Both the position numbers and the translations under genes were made by a program. Shown here in pieces: positions 11,724 to 24,110 of a stretch of 64,000 nucleotides of DNA. Origin of the DNA: Lycorma delicatula (taxonomy: Eukaryota > Arthropoda > Insecta > Hemiptera > Fulgoridae); the NCBI RefSeq assembly GCF_047948215.1, contig NC_134457.1, positions 84,854,898-84,918,897 on the forward strand, given 5' to 3'. Every line of letters begins with the position of its first letter. Position 1 is the first letter of the stretch. A model generated the notes under the pieces. That model was not told the origin of the DNA. It did not search any database and saw only the letters and a list, made by a program, of their open reading frames with translations.

Positions 11724-13200
11724 TTTTTTTTTTTTTTTTTTTTTGAGGTTTTTAGGGGCATCGACTACTTTGGTCATTAGCCCCATCCCACTTCAAAAAA
11801 AATCAAAAAAAAAGGTTCAGTGATTCACATTCTTATGAATCAAAAAATGTTCAAAAATTTACGTTCTTCTAACTTCGAATCCAGAATATTACTTTCTAGG
11901 CTTTCCTTTCGGCCATCCTTTCTTGCACCGTTTCTCCATTCTTCTGACGGCCTCAACCTCTGATGACAGCGTATCTAAGGCCTCAGACATGGCATCGTCT
12001 TTCTCTCTTTCGGATGCCAGTGACGTTCTGCGGCTGACGTCAGTTGATGAAAGTTTCGTCGGTGCCGTTAGCATCTTTGCTAGGGAACCTAAACTAACAA
12101 GCGATGCACTCTCCGTGGCGGATGAGCTGGACTCTATCTCTACTGCAGTACTGGGTCCAGCTGAAATAGATGCTCTTACCGAAGCTGATCTTTGCGCTTT
12201 TGGAGGCTCTATTGGTACAGGTTTTATATTCTCTACGTCTGGTGGTTTCTCAATAATAACTTACACCTCCATTTCCGTAGATTCAGATTTTCTTGTCACA
12301 ATTTCTTTAAGCTTGTGACTAGACGACGGAGTGATCCGTTTCTCTTTACTAGATAAGTCAAGATTTTTTATTCTTACTTCAGTTAACCAGTTAACCTAAC
12401 TCCAGTTAACCTGGTGGCTTAGTAATCGCAGGTTTAGCTGGTGATTTAAACTGTGCTGGTGCGTCTCTCATGTCAACGGCGTCAGACGGAGAGTGAGCCT
12501 TCTCATGTTTAGTTTGTTCCATCCGATGAGTCGACTCAATCTTTGAATCAATTAATCTTTCAATCATCGTCGCAAGACTTGGAGCCATCGTGTTAAGCAA
12601 CTGCTCCACGTTAATTTTAGATGTGGAAGGGGCAGCCGCTGCTTCTGCGTAAGAAATCGATGGTCGTGGTGTACGCTGATTGACAATTTTCTTTGCTTCA
12701 GGATAACTGACCTTCTGAAGCGTTTTAACTTCCTAACTCGCTGTTTCTAATTTATATGTAGGGCAGTTTCTTGAACGACAATTGTGATGTCCTTTACAGT
12801 TAACGCAGGTTGGAGGGTCTTTACATGGGTCCCCTCATGTGTTTTTTCTCCACATATGCATATTTCCTGCGCTTCACATCTAGCTGCTGTGTGTCCGAAT
12901 CGTTGACACTTAAAACATCTCATCGGCTGCGGAATAAATGCTCGTACATCAAGCCGATGGATGCCAGCTCGTACCTTTTCAGGAAGATTCGACCTATTAA
13001 ATGTTAAAATATGCGAGGCCGAAGGAACAACTTAACCATTTCTTCGCATGGTTAGTCTGCGACACTGAGTCACTCCCTGACTCGACATTTCTTGTACAAT
13101 TTCTTCTTCTGTACAATTAAGAAGATCGCGACAAACAACAACTCCTCTGGATGAGTTCAGTGTGCTATGCGGTTGCATCCTTTGCTATGCATCCTTTAAC
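11724..13200 (-). mobile_element. Jockey-group LINE remnant: ORF1 plus 3' end, ORF2 missing
   Basis: Read on the minus strand, the element ends in a poly-A tail (T-run 11724-11744) preceded by a 3' untranslated end with GGGGCTAATGACC and GTCGATGCCCCTAAA. The coding part is a gag-like ORF1 with zinc knuckles. Only about 145 bases separate the ORF1 stop (near 11889) from the poly-A tail, so the endonuclease and reverse transcriptase ORF2 expected after ORF1 is absent. The 5' end is truncated near 13200. The element cannot move by itself; it is either an internal-deletion derivative or part of a non-autonomous family using another LINE's enzyme. Confidence 0.75.
11889..13178 (-). pseudogene. LINE ORF1 (gag-like zinc-knuckle protein), broken
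   Basis: Minus-strand translation in several frames gives, in order: a pre-knuckle domain with LNSSRGVVVCRDLLNCTEEE, then ILTFNRSNLPEKVRAGIHRL and DVRAFIPQPMRCFKCQRFGH; a run of three CCHC-type knuckles (CFKCQRFGHTAARC, then CICGEKTHEGTDPC across a frameshift, then CVNCKGHHNCRSRNCP); a SYAEAAA segment; a charged linker; and a basic end WPKGKPRK before the stop. This order matches ORF1 proteins of Jockey and I group LINEs, which bind element RNA and help form the ribonucleoprotein particle. At least two in-frame stops (after RRNG and after ETAS) and frameshifts break it. The N-terminal part of a full ORF1 is missing. The plus-strand frame at 11923-12318 is its antisense shadow. Confidence 0.8.
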
Positions 13201-13311
13201 TGAAACCGAAGGAGTAACGCTGTTGATGATGTATGGGTACAGTGAGAAGTAGAGTACAGCTTTTATAGGGTGAGTTATTTAATAATAGATTTCAAAAGAT
13301 AGAACTAATAA

Positions 13312-14640
13312 GTAAATTGTGACCAAGGTAATACAACGATTTGAAGAAACCGGTACTCTAAGAAATCATCCTTGCACCAGAAGACTAAAAAATGCCACTA
13401 ATGATGCGCAAAATCATTAGATATTTTGCAGAAGAAACATACGAGTATATATATATATATATACTCGTATCGAATTTTATCATCTATATTAAACGATTGG
13501 CCTTATAAAAATATCTTTATCGATGCTGAATGAGGTTACAGTACACACAACTTAAAACGGAACTAAGCCTACTCGAAGTGCAGTTATTTTAGGTCACCTG
13601 TAACGCTGTTACTGTTGCTGTTGCTACTACTACTACTACCATTAGTTGTGTATATTAGTAGTTTCGTTCACTGTTAGTGTATATTGTTCATGATGCATTG
13701 CAGTATAACGTTCTTTGTACTTGTGTTTTTTTTAAATGAAAATTCTTTCAAGAAACGCGTTAAATATTCGCGGAAAAATTCCGAATGCCAGTCCTGCAGA
13801 AAAATGGTGCAAAGTCGATTTCAAATGCAAAATAAAATAGGAAACTTTCCATTACGACTCAAAAGACTAATGCCAATATTTAAAAACTGTTTCGGGTCCA
13901 AAAAATTATTAATGAAACCATGTCGTGAAACAGCTTAAGAGAACAAGCAAGCCAAAACATCTTAAATATGAAAAAAAATACAGAAACATATCAACAAAAT
14001 CCTTGGTGTTCTTTCCATTATCATCGTTGGGTTATCCCATCTTATTGGTGTTCCCTTGTTTTTTTGTTTTTTTTTGACTGGCTCTTCAAACATTTTTGAT
14101 GAACAGAAAGATCCGAGCTATATTTCATGACATATCGGCATGTTTTCATTTATTTGGCCATGTTTATTCGCATAAGGTCAGTACTGGATGACAAGAAAAC
14201 CTCACCTGATATTTGAGCGTCCCTTTCACGACGAGAAAGTCGGTGTATGGTGTGCGTTTTCTGGAAATGAATAGAAGTCCAAAATCTTTTCACTGAAATG
14301 TACTTACTGTTCAGTTTTCGAAAAAATTTACACTTGCTTAACCAATTACAAAAAAGACTACCTGCGTTCATGCGGCTCTTAGACAAGATAGAACTATCAA
14401 CAGAAGGTGGTGACCTCCTCCTTTCCTGGATTTGTCTAGTTTCAATTTTTCCTTCTTTTGAAGAAGTCTTTTAAAGAATATAATTTATGAATCGAACCCC
14501 CACGCTATCGATGAACTGAAGGCAAACATTCAACAAGAAATTGATTGCATTGACAACAACGTTTTGCGTCGGGTGACTCTCAATATAATCACTTGAGTAC
14601 AAATTTGCTTTGCTGCACAGGATGCTCACTTCGAATATCT
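13312..14640 (+). pseudogene. Tc1/mariner-type transposase fossil, interrupted
   Basis: Plus-strand pieces appear in the right order. A helix-turn-helix region has VTKVIQRFEETGTLRNHP (from about 13319). A DDE-core piece FHLFGHVYSHK follows at about 14140 and, after a frameshift, KPHLIFERPFHDEKVGVWCA (about 14192-14255), matching the segment after the first catalytic Asp in mariner-like transposases. A C-terminal piece follows, IDELKANIQQEIDCIDNN then VLRRV (about 14506-14570). The first catalytic Asp itself is not preserved. Between about 13500 and 14130 little matches, so there is probably an insertion or heavy decay there. Frameshifts and stops make it inactive. The minus-strand frame at 14150-14386 is a shadow. 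Confidence 0.7.
13439..13470. repeat. Perfect 32 bp TA palindrome
   Basis: ATACGAG, then a TA run, then CTCGTAT forms a perfect palindrome able to extrude as a cruciform. It sits inside the transposase fossil and is probably an expanded TA tract within a pre-existing inverted repeat. Confidence 0.8.
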
Positions 14641-16010
14641 TTTCTAAAGATATGTAAATTTTACAATTATAGTAATTTTAATTAATATGTATTAATATAT
14701 ATTATTAATTTTAATAATATGTAAATTTTTGCTAACGCAAGTACAGAATTTAGTTTAGTTTACTTTTTCATTTCATTCATAAAATGTTACATGCTGCAAC
14801 TATGTTTAGTCTGTAGCAATTCACCCGCTACAGTTGTGTGCTATAGTTCTGAGCAACTTTTAAATTTCTCACAACGTACAAAAATACATAACTTGTTTTT
14901 TGTATATAATATAAAAGTTACAAATTTAATTGGTTGTTATTTTATAGATAGAGAAATAAATTAAAGTAAACGGTAATGAAATATAGAATCACTGCATGGT
15001 CGTAATAGCAAATATAAAATGTTTAAACCTTATCTGCCGTAAGGAAATAAAAATAACTATTTGCTTAAAATTAGCTGTTTTATTTTTATCAATATCAGTG
15101 AATGTTAGCACAGAAAAATAAATTCTGTTTTAAATATTTAAATAATATATCTTCTTGATTTATAAATTTATAACATAATAGAAATAAGTTACTTTTTTAA
15201 CTTATTTATTTATATTGTACTGTTTTATTAGGTATAAAGAATTACCGGTATTAAATTTTCACTGTTGCTGACATGTAGACGTAACATGCAAAAAGTATAT
15301 TATAAATTTATTTTGAAAGAAATTTACATCTGCTGTACGATGAAACAGTAAAAAAGTGTAAAATAAAAATATTATTTCAAAGAGGAAAAAATAAGAACTT
15401 GAGAATGACATTGATATGACAATAGAAATCCTACTGAAAATAAAAAATACACCATTTCACGTGATATTATATCAGCCTGAATATAAATTTTCCTTTAAAG
15501 ATTTTTTCAGTCTTCAGATAAAAATATACGTGATTGTTTAAGTTTATAAACAAACACTATAATTTAATATCATTATTATAAACTCTCTAATTAAATCAGA
15601 ACTTATCTGTTACATAATATCAGAATGAATAAATAAATGAATATAGTTTTTATTCTGATCAGTAAATAATAATATATTATATAGAACATGTCAGTGCGTA
15701 GAATGCTGCTTGAAAGATAAATGAAACTGTCCAGCATTTTCTTGAATGGAAACCATGGTGAATCTTGACCAGAGCGGCATAAAGAATACCAATTAATTAT
15801 AAAATAAAAATAGAACTGATTAAAGTCAATATTAATTATTTAAATTATGAATATATTAAATAATGCTAAGGTAAATACATGAAGATATTAAATTAAAAAA
15901 ATATCTACAAATTATTCACAATTTAGAAGGCAAGGAAATTAAGATTATTTGAGAACGTATTTATAAACAGGCTCAACGGGATGCAGAAAATTTAGAGTAG
16001 TTTTAGTTTT
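14641..16010. other. AT-rich DNA without recognised gene
   Basis: I see no protein similarity or RNA gene. Short A/T runs and scattered low-complexity sequence only. Confidence 0.55.
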
Positions 16011-16460
16011 TTAATTATTATTTAAAAATTCATCGAAGGAATAATATCGTTTCGGTAAAATCAAATCTTTTAACGTTATTTTAAATAAATTGGTAGGAAG
16101 TTTTTTTTAAATGATTCGATAATTTAGTAATAATGGTAAAAGACACATAGTAAGAATTTTTGTAAGCTTAGGAATTCTGTTGAACAATACGAAAACAGTT
16201 TTGTTATCTGATTTGGTAGATATGAATATGATTACAATTTTTTTGAGAACGAGTGACTATTTTTCTTAGCTCTGGTTGCACATTTATAAATATAAACACG
16301 AGGATGAGTTAACATTTTTAATTTTCTAAATATCGGCTCACACGATTCATATTTATAGGCGCTAAACAATAATCAGATAGCCCACTTTATATTTTGAAAG
16401 TTAAAAACTCTTTCTGAATTTTTGTTGGAGCCCCAAGAAATTTATTAGTAGGAATATACG
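16011..16460 (-). pseudogene. CR1-like LINE reverse transcriptase, C-terminal end
   Basis: Minus-strand pieces spell the end of a CR1/Jockey-like ORF2. QNIKWAI lies near 16395, followed by SCEPIFRKLKMLTHPRVYIY and KCATRAKKN, and finally KLPTNLFKITLKDLILPKRY, YSFDEFLNNN and a stop at 16011-16013. In this family the segment follows the reverse transcriptase core and ends the protein. Frameshifts and stops separate the pieces. The GAYTYAQC-type junction in the relic at 56525-57385 lines up with the start of this one, so both appear to come from the same family. Confidence 0.65.
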
Positions 16461-17007
16461 CGAGTACAAAAAGTGTTTAATAATGATGACAATCTTAGTG
16501 TTTTATTAAGAAGTTCAACAAAAAAGATTTGGTCCCTTTAACGTATAAGTGGAAAAGTAATAATATTTTTTTAAAAGTGCATTTAAAAAGAAGTATATTG
16601 TCAATTTCATCCTCATTACCTCTAACAAAAAGAAAAATATTTTAGCGCTTTATTCTTAGCAAAATTTATTAATTTCAATAATATTATTTGTTACATTTTA
16701 TAATAAAAACCAATTTGATGGACCTACTTAATTTTTTTTTTTCCAATTAATAAAACTGGAAAATTTATTTTAACAAAAAATTCCATTGCCTATAAAAAAA
16801 ATTGGAAGATGTTTTGGAGATAACATTGCTTTGTTATATAAATTTTTAGTGAGGTGTTGTCATTTTGATATTCAAAATGTTTTTTTTCGTGTGAAAAAAA
16901 GAATTAATGTACCGGTTGTAAAAAAAAATTATAATAATATCGATAATTTCTAATTTTTTACAGTACAGTGAAAGAGCAAAAACAACAGTTTTATTTGCAC
17001 ACCTTTT
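16461..17007. other. AT-rich DNA; no confident feature
   Basis: Decayed LINE sequence from the neighbouring relic may continue here, but I cannot align it by eye. Confidence 0.4.
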
Positions 17008-18061
17008 CTCTTGACTGCGCCACTAGCAGAGTTGATGGCTCCAAACAGAAAGCATACTGTATTTTGTAGTTTGCTAAATTTGAATTTGTTGTTACAGTTC
17101 AACGTGCGTTCCATAGAAAGTTTAATCCTGATTTTCCGAGTAACAATAACATTCATCGATGGCATAATCGATTTGAAACGACCAGATGTCTGTGTAAAAG
17201 AAACGTAAAGGACAATCGAAGGTGTCTGAAGAAAATGATGAAAGCGTCAGGGTCTTTCCTGAGTAGTATTAAAATATTTGTTAGGAAGGCCGACCCCGTA
17301 CCTGCAGTGCTGGTTATGATAGCTGGAATGTTTTAAAGAAACTCTTACGTATGTGCCCGAAATGTTAACAGCTGTTACAAGTATTGAAGCCTACCGCGTA
17401 CACATTGCATTCCCCATTTTTAATCGAATATTTCACCATTAAAATAACTTTCTTGATCGTATTTTTTGTGATGAACCAATATTTCATCTTAGTGGCAAAG
17501 CAAAATCATATATTATCCTAGAGGTCAGAAAATTGTCATAACTCTTACAATACAAAAGGGACCCCCCAAAATTAAATGTTTTCTGTGTGATACCTCGAAG
17601 GTAAGTTTACGAGCCGTTCTCTTTTATTTAAGCAAGCGTAACAGGACTTGCTTATTTTTAAACGCTGCACACACGGCTCTTTCCTCAAAAACAAAATTGG
17701 TCAGAGAATTTTATTCGGCAATAAGATGGAGCACCTCCTCACTGACTTAAGCCTCTATTCGGGATCGGTTGAATGGTGATTTCCCCAACCGCTGGATCGG
17801 TCGCAATGGATCCGACACAGAGCTTGTTTGCAGTGTCCTCCAAGATTACTCGATCTGACCTCATGTGTTTTTTCCACTAGTTTTAAAAATGATCTTGTGT
17901 ATGTCCCTCCCCTAAATGCCGATCTACCTGATTTGAGGCACAAAATTGAACCAGCTATCGCTTCCATTACTATAGATATGCTGGTTAAAGTATGGGACAA
18001 TTCTCCCACCAGTTGTAGATTTGTGATTCAGTACTGTAATACAAAGTCTCAATACGTCTAA
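17008..18061 (+). pseudogene. Tc1/mariner-superfamily transposase fossil (second)
   Basis: Plus-strand order: an N-terminal helix-turn-helix segment FAKFEFVVTVQRAFHRKFN, then IHRWHNRFETTRCLC (about 17075-17190), SGSFLSSIKIFVRKA (near 17250), the first catalytic region DRIFCDEPIFHLSGKAKSY (about 17455-17512, Asp retained in CDE), the second catalytic region Q*DGAPPH (about 17722) with a stop inside, NRWIGRNGSDTELV (about 17790), and a C-terminal open frame 17828-18061 with VYVPPLNADLPDLRHKIEP and ITIDMLVKVWDN. The layout is that of insect mariner-type DDE transposases of about 350 residues, the enzymes that cut and paste the element via its terminal repeats. Many stops and frameshifts show it is dead. 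I could not define terminal inverted repeats. It belongs to a different subfamily from the fossil at 13312. Confidence 0.85.
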
Positions 18062-18439
18062 ATTAATTATTTTAATTTACTTATAATTACTTTCTTAATT
18101 TCTAACTTACTAATTAATTTAATTAATTATTAAAATTATAAATAATAATTTAAATAGTTATTTAATTATAATTAATTATGAGATATTAAATGGCTTTAAA
18201 TATCCGATATTTTTTATTGTACACTGTATAATCTCGCATCCCGTATTACTTTATATCACGCTCGTTAGGGTCTCTACGTCGTCTCTCACCACATTCCTTT
18301 TCTTACTTATAAACATGCAGGTTTCTTGCCTTTAAGTTTCTAATAAATTGTTTGTTTTCATGCGGGCGTTGTATATTTACTATTTTTGCCATTTCATATT
18401 TCAAACAAAAATTTAAACTAAAATATACTTTTAAAAAAA
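18062..18439. other. AT-rich DNA without recognised gene
   Basis: A very AT-rich spacer follows the transposase fossil; nothing else is seen. Confidence 0.5.
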
Positions 18440-19200
18440 TCCCTTTCGGCACGCCGGAAGGCGAGGTAGATTTCACCGGTGCTAAGTAGGGAATAAAAAA
18501 GATTTCCACCTTAAAGTTAAGAAAAACATTGTATTTACTCAATACAATGGTTGCATGTGAAAAAAATTTCACATGTTTAGCATACGACAAGCTCCATCTT
18601 CTTACAATTCCAACAACATTTTTTTTCATCCCTTGCCGTAAGGGTTGGTCATATCAAAATTTGTTTTAGGTAATAGTTTTAGGTAATGTTTAGAAGACTG
18701 ACGACCACTTTAAACCGATTCGATACTGTGCCTATTAAAGGACGTATGATTTTTTTGTCTTCGAAATTCCAATGGTTGGTGATACCAAAAAACTTTACCT
18801 AAATAATTTTTAAGCCATCAAAAGAATAGTAGTAACTATAAAAGAATTTGATATTTTACTTAATAAAAAAGCTATAGCGATATTTTGTTTTTTTCAAAAA
18901 AGCATTTTCACCCCAATGGTCCGATTTTTCCCATTAACAAATTCGAACGAGATTTTTGGTGGTTATATTTTATATTTCAATTCGAAAGTGATTGGCGCAA
19001 AATTACGGCAGTTATCGTGTCCACAAGAAAGTGAAAAAAAAAAATATATATATATATATTTATAAACTTTTGAACTGACGGTGGTTTTGAGGTCTGGAAG
19101 ATGTGAAACGCGAAGATATTTCGAGCTTTTCCGGAAGTCGAATCATGGTACCCATTACAATAGGCAACTTTTTTATGAAATCTACCTAAAAATAACTTTA
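18440..19200. repeat. Repeat-like block of unknown family (repeat E)
   Basis: This moderately complex, non-coding block contains GGTTGGTGATACCAAAAAAC, AACGAGATTTTTGGTGGTTA, GTGATTGGCGCAAAATTACG and GACGGTGGTTTTGAGGTCTG. It has the look of insect non-autonomous transposons with near-constant text, and a TA tract (19039-19060) interrupts it. No second copy occurs in this window, so the repeat call is inference. Confidence 0.35.
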
Positions 19201-20858
19201 AAAAGTATAAAATGTTAGAAATAATATACGTTAAATCATTTTTTCAACTTTTATTTCTTATTATCGGCGTAAAGTTAAAGATCATAAATTTTTTTCAAAT
19301 TTATTTTTAATTTGGAGTCATGAAATTTGAAATTTAAAAAAATTAATATTGTTTACGTATTAGGAAGAGTTTTTTTTAAATCTACATCTCTTAAAAACTA
19401 AGATCCTACTGTTAATGAAATATATTTCATTATCTAATTTTATAATGTTATTTAGTTTGCTAAGAAATTTACAAGGCAAATGGAGCTAACAATTTAGAAA
19501 ACAACAAAGGAAATTGCACTGAAGATGTTTCGTGTTAAAACGAAATGTAACATTAATGAACTATGTTAATTTAGCACCTGTGGCCACACTTCCTTTAACA
19601 AATTCTAATCAGCTTCCTTTATTGTTAATTATAACAATTTACTTATACACAAATTACTCCTGTTTAAATAAGATATTAAAAAAAACATACATTTATAATT
19701 TTCAATTGAAAAAATAAATTTTGATGTACTGAAATAATAAATCGAAGTTTAAAAAAAGTAATAATATGTTTTTGTTTGCAAAGTTCGTTATAGAAAAATT
19801 ATACTGTAGTCGTAATACGTAGTTACACCGAAAAAAAATCCCTTCTATATTTTACCAAATAATAGCAACGTAATATTTTTCATTTAATGAAACTATATTA
19901 ATTTTTAATTTGTATGTATATATATATATATATATATGTACCCATGTGTGTGTGTGTGTGTGTGTAAAATAAATAATATATATTATTTTGAAACATGATA
20001 TAAAAGGAAAATCTTGTTTCAAGATAAGCTCTATACGTGTAATATGAGTATATGACAATTCTATCTCGTTTTTTTTTATTTATATATTTTATATGAATCC
20101 TTTGTAAATGCAGTAAGCATTAATTATTACTTTTGTTAATATGCCATGCATTCATTCATGGATTATTCTCATAACATTATATTGTATTATTTTTCATAAA
20201 ATCAAATTTGATCTTTTATTATTTTAATTAATTAATACTTTCTCTATTTTGTAATAATAAAAACAGTGTTTTAAACATTATGTATGCAGAGTCTTAATGA
20301 AATATGGCAGCCCATTAATAACATTTTAACAGTTAAAATATAAAAATTAAATTTATTAGATGCTCGTACCTTCAAACAATCTATTTTTTCGGGTATCAGA
20401 TCACCACACCTTCCTCAGGTTCCCACGGGGAAGTTACACAAAATTTTAAATTTAGAAGGAGGAGACTTGTAACACATAATTTTAAAAGATATTGAAAAAA
20501 AATCTTAAATAAGAAAAAATGGATAGGACAACGTTTCCCAAAATAGCAGCCATTTAAAATTTTTCACTGGTTTAAAAATTGGTCAACAGTAATCCCAAGT
20601 ACTAGCCTTACAACAAAAAAATGGATCGTTTTCAGGTAAGAGCAATTGCTAAGTTTTATTCTTGTAGTTTTCATTGCTGAGTCTTTATTTAAGAGGTAAA
20701 GTAAATCTCTTTTAAAATTAGCTGTGAAAAACATTAAATGGTCGCCATTTTGATTAGGGGTATTGTAGCATGAAAAATGTAGGTCGTTTTAAGATAAAAC
20801 TTTCTATTTTTTAAATGTTTAATTATTCGTAACTTATTTAAAGGTTCTAATTGTTTAA
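19201..20858. other. AT-rich DNA with TA/TG microsatellite; no recognised gene
   Basis: A (TA)n then (TG)n tract lies at about 19914-19965. The region 20450-20830 has phrases such as GGTCGCCATTTTGATTAGGG that look like a dispersed repeat; similar wording occurs near 38540-38575 and 48070-48100. No coding sequence is supported. Confidence 0.45.
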
Positions 20859-20869
20859 CTCTCTCTCTC

Positions 20870-20906
<37 letters not shown>

Positions 20907-20924
20907 GCGTGTGTGTGTGTGTGT
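20859..20924 (+). repeat. Compound (CT)n(GT)n microsatellite
   Basis: A CT tract (20859-20902) is followed by a short GT tract (to 20924). It directly abuts the GC-rich end of repeat B copy 2. Confidence 0.9.
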
Positions 20925-20934
20925 CTATATGGAT

Positions 20935-21609
20935 CTTTAGGGCTCACGTCAGCCCAGGCGAATCCCGGAGCCAACTCAGGGACTCGTCGGAGCCTCCCAG
21001 TGCCAAGGGTCCTACCCCATGGCTGCTCGCTTCGCTCGCCATTTCCAATTGGCTAGGGGGATCGGGGCTGTGGACATAGAGCTTGCTTCGGTCGCCATTC
21101 CCATCTACCAAGATGGCTCCACCCCCTGAACTCCCGCACTGTACGTTATTCTCATGGTTGTGAGGATAATACTGATAAATAATTATTACAGTATTCAGAC
21201 TTTATAAAAGCCTGAAAAAAAAATTACAAAAGATAGGATAATAGTAACTCTGATAACTAAAGTACACCCACCTTTGACGTGTGTCACCTTTGAAAAAAAG
21301 GTGAAAAATCCATAACTATTTTCTTTGTCATGGTGGCAGAAATGTAATAATGAAGTAAAAAAATTGTTCTAGTTTTTCTTTAATGAATATTTTTAATTCA
21401 CAACTTCATCGTCCTTGGTAGTAAAGGAATAATGAATATTTTTAATTCTATCTTAACTTTCAAGAATGTAAGATCAAATCAGATCGTTTCAAATCAAATA
21501 GGTCAATGACATAAAACCTTCTCTGGGATAACACGAATGTATCCTGCAAATTTGAAAGTAATCGGTCGGTTGGTTCTCACGTGATGAGATAACAAACAAA
21601 CAGGCAAAT

Positions 21610-21612
<3 letters not shown>
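20935..21612 (-). repeat. Repeat B, copy 2
   Basis: This is the reverse-orientation partner of 837-1455. On the minus strand it reads TGAGAACCAACCGACCGATT, GTGTTATCCCAGAGAAGG, CTCACAACCATGAGAATAA and GATGGGAATGGCGACCGAAG in the same order as copy 1, then a GC-rich end with GGCGAGCGAAGCGAGC. The GC-rich parts of the two copies diverge more than the AT-rich parts. No coding capacity was seen. Confidence 0.65.

Positions 21613-21652
<40 letters not shown>
21612..21652. repeat. (TA)n microsatellite
   Basis: About 20 TA units abut the end of repeat B copy 2. Confidence 0.9.
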
Positions 21653-22738
<1,086 letters not shown>

Positions 22739-22845
22739 AAATCTTGTAATTACGAGATTATTACAATAATGAGGTTATTATGTGTTCTCGTTATTTGGGG
22801 TGCGTTATTAAATTTCTGACATAATGATATAGAAAAATATAATTA

Positions 22846-23175
22846 GCTGTAGATGTGTTAGAAGATCAATTCGGTTTCAGAAAAATTATAACTACAAGAA
22901 GAATTTCAGTCATCCTATTAATTTTGTATGCTAGGTTGAAGAAAAACAAAGCTATGAACATGGCAATTGAAAATCGTCAAAATGAATTTGATAATTAAAA
23001 ATTGAAAAGAATCAGAAGTTCAGATTAATACTTTAAGGATAAAAAGTAGAGTAATTAAAATAAAAAAAGAAGAAAAACTGTTGTAGGGAATGGCGTAAGA
23101 TGAGAATGTAGTTCCCCCTTTACTTTTTAATTTGTGTTCAAAAGAAGCAACAAAAAACTGAAAGAGAATTTTGAG
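22846..23175 (+). pseudogene. RTE-like reverse transcriptase fragment (tandem copy 1)
   Basis: Plus-strand pieces include LEDQFGFRKIITTRR, ARLKKNKAMNMAIE, a piece with IKSRVIKIKKEEKL and, after stops, VVPPLLFNLCSKEATK. The same blocks in the better preserved element at 52815-56077 read EDQFSFRK, ERLKKNKPTYLAF and, in the family, a conserved S-P-L-L-F-N-L-Y motif between the catalytic blocks. This is a short 5'- and 3'-truncated internal fragment of the reverse transcriptase domain with several stops. The catalytic Asp blocks are not intact. Confidence 0.6.
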
Positions 23176-23711
23176 TGTAGCAACCGTTCGGAGACAAAAT
23201 GTAAAAAGTTTTACGAATATATGTATAATATTTGTACGTATATAAATAAATGTATAAATTTTATGATAATATAAATGATATGATTTTATGTATGGAATTT
23301 TTAATTTTTATGTATTTTCTTTATGTATGATATTATGATTCATTGATAATATAAATTCAATTTGAGGTAATAAAATGCAACAGAAGCGAGAATAACGAGT
23401 AGTTAAGACATTAAGCAAAATTTTATCGCAGAAGTTTGTTGTTGAAGTAGTAAAATTGCAATGGATAGAGGAGATGAAGCTACCGAAAAATACAAAAAAA
23501 TACAAAAATACACCTCCTGTTATCTATCTAATACGTAATTTTAGGAGTTCTTTTAAAAAATTTTTTTTTTCAAATTAAGCTAAATATATATTGACTAAAC
23601 GTAACTCGAAAAGAAAACATTACCGAACATATGTGTTTAGAGAAGTTTTTTATTATTTTAACCTCTCAAATCAGCTACCAAATTATCGCTGTGCAGTTTT
23701 AAATCGCTCTG

Positions 23712-24110
23712 TACGAACAGAGTGGTATTGAAATATGGAAACTGTTTCATTTTCATATCTTAGAGAACTAGGAGGTAGAAACAAATGTGGATCTACATAT
23801 TTAGAAATTTACTTACTACTTTCTGGTATGTTTTTGTCCGGCATCTTGGATCCGGCACATTGAATCAAACTATTTTTTAGATTCGAAATTTACGGGAAAA
23901 CGATTGCGAAAGCTGTTTCTTGATAAAGTTCTTCGTTTTCGAGTTATATAAGCAAAGTTGAAAAAAAAAAACAGAAAAATCGTGGAAGTAATAAAACGAT
24001 TCCCCTAGTAAATTTTTTATTTCGTGTAACCTTCAGAATTATATCCAATTACAAACTTTAAACAGTTAATATTGGAATTATGTAATTACAACTGTAAAGT
24101 ATAAGGTTGA
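23712..24110 (+). repeat. Repeat F, copy 2 (tandem copy 1)
   Basis: It aligns with 10395-10810: ATGGAAACTGTTTCATTTTC, GAACTAGGAGGTAGAAACAA, GTGGATCTACATA, CTTCGTTTTCGAG and a terminal part around TTATATCCAATTACAAAC. The two strings of A/T at its end differ in length. Confidence 0.5.

Noticed and set aside
11923..12318. 131-codon Ser/Thr-rich plus-strand open frame
   Set aside because: Antisense to the minus-strand ORF1 pseudogene; composition fits a shadow.
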